A DNA stretch of 28,535 nt from Acetobacter sp. (GTDB lineage: Bacteria; Pseudomonadota; Alphaproteobacteria; RF32; CAG-239), in contig JAMPED010000001.1 of the NCBI GenBank assembly GCA_023665325.1, positions 184,783-213,317 on the forward strand, given 5' to 3'. The position numbers were made by a program, and so were the translations under genes. Shown here piece after piece: positions 25,617 through 28,535 of this stretch; position 1 is the first letter of the stretch, and each line of letters begins with the position of its first letter. The notes below the pieces were generated by a model. It saw only the letters and a list, made by a program, of their open reading frames with translations, did no database searches and had not been told where the DNA came from.

Positions 25617-27208
25617 TAGTTTTGCTCATTTAAGGTTGTTAATTGTTGACTTAGTATATTTTTTCCTTCTGGAGTTAGAGAAAAAATGCAATATTTGTTG
25701 TCTAAATAAATGGCACTTGTGGATGGCCATAAGGTTTGCGGATTTGTTATGAAAGTAATGAGTTCGGAGGTAATCTCATTTAAATTGATTGGAACTTGAT
25801 TGGCGGCAAAGTCTTGTGATGCGTAAAAGTTATAGTGTTCACTAGCAGTCCAATAACGTCCAAATGGAGTTTTTAAGGTGTAATATCCATATTTTTCTGT
25901 TGGTGAAGTTGTGTAATATCTGGGACGTAAAGAAATCTCACCAGCTTGGATGATGTTGTATATGGTGTTTGGGGTATAATTGGGATGACTTTGTATTCTA
26001 TCGGTGATGCGTTGCTGTAGTAAATCTTCAGCTTTGAAACCGAGGATAAGCGTTTTTGAATATGATAAATTGAGTGTTATATTAAGCCAAAGTAGAGTGC
26101 CTGTTATCAACAAAAATATGTTACGTATCCATATTGTGGTATGTTTTTTGATATAGAATAGGCAAAAGAGTAATAAGGTTGGGAGGCTATAAAAATCTCC
26201 ACGAACCATAAATGCGGTTGGATCATTGATGGTAAAATAGTTGTTTGCTTCTTGGTAAGAAAGCCATAGAGGAAGTTTTAGTGTAAGTAGAAGTGTTGGT
26301 ATTAGAATTATGAAAAGAAATAATTTTCTTTTTTTACGGTAATTTATAGCTAATAATCCGCAAAAACTGAAGATTATAAGAGTGGTTAGCATTTTAAAAC
26401 TTAAAGGGAAAAATGGTTGTGTTTGTAATAAACTTTGTAGAGATGATGTTAGTGTTTCAGGAATCTTGAAAAATAGGTTGAGGGTTGTTTCTGTTTGGCT
26501 GTTATAGAGTGAAATCATTAAGTTTTGTGTTTTTAGCCAATTATATATACAAGGAAGTGGTAGCAAAGCAAGGATAAAGCTGATGACAAAGGGGGAAAGT
26601 TTACGAATTAAATCTTTAATGTGTGAGGTCGTGGTGAGTGCGTTGGCTGCATATAAACAAGCGGCAACAGCATACATTGTTATTGATGCCGGATAGCCTC
26701 CTGCTGCTATGAATAATAAAAATGCGCTTAAGAGAATGTGTGCAAGATAGTGATTAGTTTGGGTGTTTTTTGCGGCAATGAGGGAGAAAGTTATGAATAA
26801 ACTCCAACTGAGTAAACTAAAAGTGATGAAGTGGAAATATAGGATTTCATTGATGAATGGAAGAGTTGCGATAGTAATGAGGAATAGTTTATCCTCCAAA
26901 TCGGTGGGGGTAAATTTGAAAAAATGTGTGCAGAGTAAAATTAGTGCTAATGTGTATAGCAAGAAACCCAAAGTTATATTCAAAATAGGGAGGATTTTTC
27001 CAGCAAGGAATAGATTTGATAAAATATATTGGCTAAATCTTCCTTCAATCAGTCCGGATTTTAGGTTAGAGTCATAAATAAGGGGTAACCAATCGTGGTT
27101 TCCCCACGTGAAATGAAATAGTAAAGGGCTAAAGCATAGGCATAATGCGCTGAATGTCCAAAGCCAGCAGGATATTTCGTTTTTGCTGAGGTGGAAAAAA
27201 TGCGGCAT
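25616..27208 (-). CDS. GtrII-like multispanning glycosyltransferase, paralog 3
   Basis: This 530-residue first gene of the glycosylation cluster is again polytopic, with motifs TWGNHDWLPLIYD, SGLIEGRFSQYI and AGKILPILNITLG near the N-terminus. The C-terminal soluble domain has RITDRIQSHPNYTP, IIQAGEISLRPRYY, WPSTSAIYLDN and FSLTPEGKN. Overall identity to the other two paralogs looks modest outside these motifs, so the duplications are old and the specificities may differ. Its upstream region faces the divergent DUF192 gene; I see only a weak minus-strand -10 (TATAAA near 27223). Downstream it overlaps paralog 2 by TAATG. The role is inferred from the GtrII resemblance and the neighbouring GtrB-like gene. 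Confidence 0.82.
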   Translation of the reverse strand: MPHFFHLSKNEISCWLWTFSALCLCFSPLLFHFTWGNHDWLPLIYDSNLKSGLIEGRFSQYILSNLFLAGKILPILNITLGFLLYTLALILLCTHFFKFTPTDLEDKLFLITIATLPFINEILYFHFITFSLLSWSLFITFSLIAAKNTQTNHYLAHILLSAFLLFIAAGGYPASITMYAVAACLYAANALTTTSHIKDLIRKLSPFVISFILALLPLPCIYNWLKTQNLMISLYNSQTETTLNLFFKIPETLTSSLQSLLQTQPFFPLSFKMLTTLIIFSFCGLLAINYRKKRKLFLFIILIPTLLLTLKLPLWLSYQEANNYFTINDPTAFMVRGDFYSLPTLLLFCLFYIKKHTTIWIRNIFLLITGTLLWLNITLNLSYSKTLILGFKAEDLLQQRITDRIQSHPNYTPNTIYNIIQAGEISLRPRYYTTSPTEKYGYYTLKTPFGRYWTASEHYNFYASQDFAANQVPINLNEITSELITFITNPQTLWPSTSAIYLDNKYCIFSLTPEGKNILSQQLTTLNEQN

Positions 27209-27236
27209 TATATATCTCTTTTATACGTTTCATTTC

Positions 27237-27266
27237 TTGACAATTTACAGGCAAAAAGTCTAATAT
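27237..27266 (+). promoter_or_regulatory. Sigma-70 promoter of the DUF192 gene
   Basis: A perfect TTGACA (27237-27242) is followed after 18 bases by TAATAT (27261-27266), about 24 bases before the start codon. Confidence 0.7.
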
Positions 27267-27290
27267 ATAGTAAATTTTGAGGAGTTATTG

Positions 27291-27710
27291 ATGCGTTATT
27301 TGTGGATTTTTTTATTGTTTTTAAATAGCTTTTCGGTTCAGGCTGCAGAAGTTAATATTAGTGATAAGGCAATTTTTAATGTACCGATAGCCAAAACAGT
27401 GGATGAATTACAGCGTGGATTGATGTTTGTGCGAGAGTTGCCTGAAGATGGTGGAATGCTGTTTGATTTTCGCTCGTTTCAAGATCGTGAGCTGAGTATG
27501 TGGATGAAGAATACGTATATTCCATTAGATATGTTTTTTATTAGCTGTGGGATGATGGTGGTAGATATTCGTAAAAATACTAAACCGATGTCTTTGGAGC
27601 TTATTCGAAGTAATGCAAGATTTTGTTATGTGTTAGAGGCAAAGGGTGGGATTGCAGATGCTAAAAATATACATATTGGTGATAAAGTGATATATTCGGA
27701 TACGAAATAA
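27291..27710 (+). CDS. Exported DUF192 protein
   Basis: This 139-residue protein starts with ATG at 27291, six bases after GAGGAG; an in-frame TTG at 27288 is less likely. A signal peptide (RYLWIFLLFLNSFSVQA) is followed by a complete DUF192 domain: AKTVDELQRGLMFVREL, GGMLFDFRSF, ELSMWMKNTYIPLDMFFI and YVLEAKGGIADAKNIHIGDKV. The family is a small beta-barrel found widely in exported or membrane-linked form; its function is not established. It has its own consensus promoter. The next gene, an OB-fold protein with a separate candidate promoter, is 63 bases downstream. Two cysteines (SCGMM and RFCYVL) could form a disulphide in the periplasm. Confidence 0.92.
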   Translation: MRYLWIFLLFLNSFSVQAAEVNISDKAIFNVPIAKTVDELQRGLMFVRELPEDGGMLFDFRSFQDRELSMWMKNTYIPLDMFFISCGMMVVDIRKNTKPMSLELIRSNARFCYVLEAKGGIADAKNIHIGDKVIYSDTK

Positions 27711-27717
27711 GTCTAGG

Positions 27718-27746
27718 TTGAACAGGTTTTGGGCTTGGTATATATT
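27718..27746 (+). promoter_or_regulatory. Candidate promoter of the YgiW/YdeI-like gene
   Basis: TTGAAC (27718-27723) and TATATT (27741-27746) are 17 bases apart, upstream of a strong AGGAGG at 27763-27768. Confidence 0.5.
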
Positions 27747-27773
27747 TCTCTTGTTATTTAACAGGAGGAAAAG

Positions 27774-28190
27774 ATGAAAAAGTTTTTATTTTTTTTAATG
27801 GCGGCAACAATGTTTACTGGTGCTGTTTCTGCGAAGCATAATTGTGGTTGTGATGGCTGTGAAGTTTGTAAAGTGGAAGATAAACTTAGGCACAAACAAC
27901 AGCATAAAGGTGGTTTTATGGCTGTGGAAGCAACACCGGTTAGTGTAGCACGTATTTTGACTTTGCCTGATGATACACACGTTACAGTCATAGGACATAT
28001 CACTGATCGTGTTGGTAAGGGTGAATACAATTTTACGGATGGTTCAGATAATATTGTTGCAGAAATTGGTAAAAAAGATTGGAAAGGGCAAATTGTTTCG
28101 CCACAAGATAAAGTTATCCTTAAAGGAAAAGTTGTTAGAGATACAAATGATGTGACACTTGATGTCAAATCTGTTAAAGTGGTGAATTAG
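27774..28190 (+). CDS. Periplasmic YgiW/YdeI-type OB-fold (BOF) protein with Cys-rich N-terminus
   Basis: This 138-residue exported protein has a signal peptide (MKKFLFFLMAATMFTGAVSA). The C-terminal 90 residues match the bacterial OB-fold (BOF, PF04076; NirD/YgiW/YdeI stress-tolerance) pattern: GGFMAVEATPVSVA, DDTHVTVIGHITDRVG, YNFTDGSDNIVAEIG, WKGQIVSPQDKVILKGKV and TLDVKSVKVV. Family members are small periplasmic proteins linked to stress and signalling. Unusually, the mature N-terminus carries HNCGCDGCEVCKVEDK, four cysteines in 9 residues as C-x-C-x2-C-x2-C, followed by a His/Lys-rich segment (LRHKQQHK). That suggests metal binding or disulphide linkage and is not part of the family core. 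AGGAGG precedes the start, and a perfect terminator follows. Confidence 0.88.
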   Translation: MKKFLFFLMAATMFTGAVSAKHNCGCDGCEVCKVEDKLRHKQQHKGGFMAVEATPVSVARILTLPDDTHVTVIGHITDRVGKGEYNFTDGSDNIVAEIGKKDWKGQIVSPQDKVILKGKVVRDTNDVTLDVKSVKVVN

Positions 28191-28199
28191 CGGTATGAA

Positions 28200-28234
28200 A
28201 AAACAGATACAGCTTTTATAGCTGTATCTGTTTT
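28200..28234. terminator. Bidirectional terminator between the OB-fold gene and infA
   Basis: A perfect 15-bp stem pairs AAAACAGATACAGCT (28200-28214) with AGCTGTATCTGTTTT (28220-28234) around a 5-base loop, with T-runs in both directions. The two genes converge here. Confidence 0.95.
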
Positions 28235-28237
28235 GAA

Positions 28238-28459
28238 TTAGTCTTTATGGCGGAAAGTAATGCGCCCTTTAGTAAGATCGTATGGGGTCATTTCAATATC
28301 GACTTTATCACCAACCATTACGCGGATGCGAAATTTACGCATTTTTCCGGCTGTATGCGCTAATATCTCCACACCGTTTTCGAGCTTAACTCTAAACATT
28401 GCATTTGGGAGTTTTTCTATAACATCTCCAGTAAATTCTAACAGTTCTTCTTTACTCAT
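28238..28459 (-). CDS. infA: Translation initiation factor IF-1
   Basis: This 73-residue S1/OB-fold protein is the usual IF-1 length. It binds the A site of the 30S subunit during initiation. Diagnostic segments are [61 protein letters not shown] and the ending TFRHKD. The EELLEF start and [14 protein letters not shown] resemble alphaproteobacterial IF-1. AGGAA lies upstream of the start, a TTGTAA/TATATA promoter lies further up, and a shared terminator follows. It is probably transcribed alone as far as the window shows. Confidence 0.98.
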   Translation of the reverse strand: MSKEELLEFTGDVIEKLPNAMFRVKLENGVEILAHTAGKMRKFRIRVMVGDKVDIEMTPYDLTKGRITFRHKD

Positions 28460-28489
28460 TTAAGGTTCCTTATCAATTCTTTTTTTTGC

Positions 28490-28518
28490 TATATATACTG
28501 CAAAATCTTATTTTACAA
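28490..28518 (-). promoter_or_regulatory. Sigma-70 promoter of infA
   Basis: On the minus strand TTGTAA (28513-28518) and TATATA (28490-28495) are 17 bases apart, about 30 bases before the infA start. Confidence 0.6.
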
Positions 28519-28535
28519 GCATTTTTTGAGTTTTT

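Overview
This window is a chromosomal segment of an AT-rich Gram-negative bacterium. It carries ordinary housekeeping genes mixed with cell-envelope genes. An alphaproteobacterial origin, probably a host-associated lineage, is inferred from four things: the IF-1 and DnaK sequences, an autotransporter with an outer-membrane barrel, a SAM-II-type riboswitch (a class best known from alphaproteobacteria), and the compact AT-rich genome style. Nothing in the window proves a species. I saw no tRNA, rRNA, CRISPR array, insertion sequence or phage gene, and no gene-free stretch longer than about 180 bases.

Layout, left half. Two overlapping half-size ABC exporters run on the minus strand, the second cut by the window edge. 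A membrane-anchored CgeB-like glycosyltransferase and groES-groEL with a strong terminator follow on the plus strand. Next are a 1145-residue autotransporter-like surface protein, a small DUF1189-like membrane protein, an exported protein of 18 MORN-type repeats and a 190-residue helical-repeat protein of unknown function. A UDP-glucose dehydrogenase (minus), a Spy/CpxP-like small periplasmic protein (plus) and dnaK (minus) complete this half.

Layout, right half. A flotillin-like SPFH protein is divergent from dnaK. It meets metK, which has its own consensus promoter and a SAM-II/SAM-V-like riboswitch. Upstream of metK on the same minus strand are a DUF502 membrane protein, recJ, and a four-gene glycosylation cluster: three paralogous GtrII-like multispanning glycosyltransferases and one GtrB-like polyprenyl-phosphate glycosyltransferase. 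A DUF192 protein and a Cys-rich YgiW/YdeI-type OB-fold protein run on the plus strand, and infA closes the window on the minus strand.

How the parts fit. Much of the non-housekeeping content concerns the envelope: UDP-glucuronate supply (ugd), GtrB making a lipid-linked sugar and three GT-C enzymes that could use it outside the membrane, an anchored glycosyltransferase, an exporter pair, an autotransporter and several exported small proteins. The two items most worth following are the three-paralog GtrII set around a single GtrB, and the riboswitch plus short divergent MetK. The autotransporter is also notable: it joins an ankyrin-like segment, six exact CX10C units and a YG-repeat passenger.
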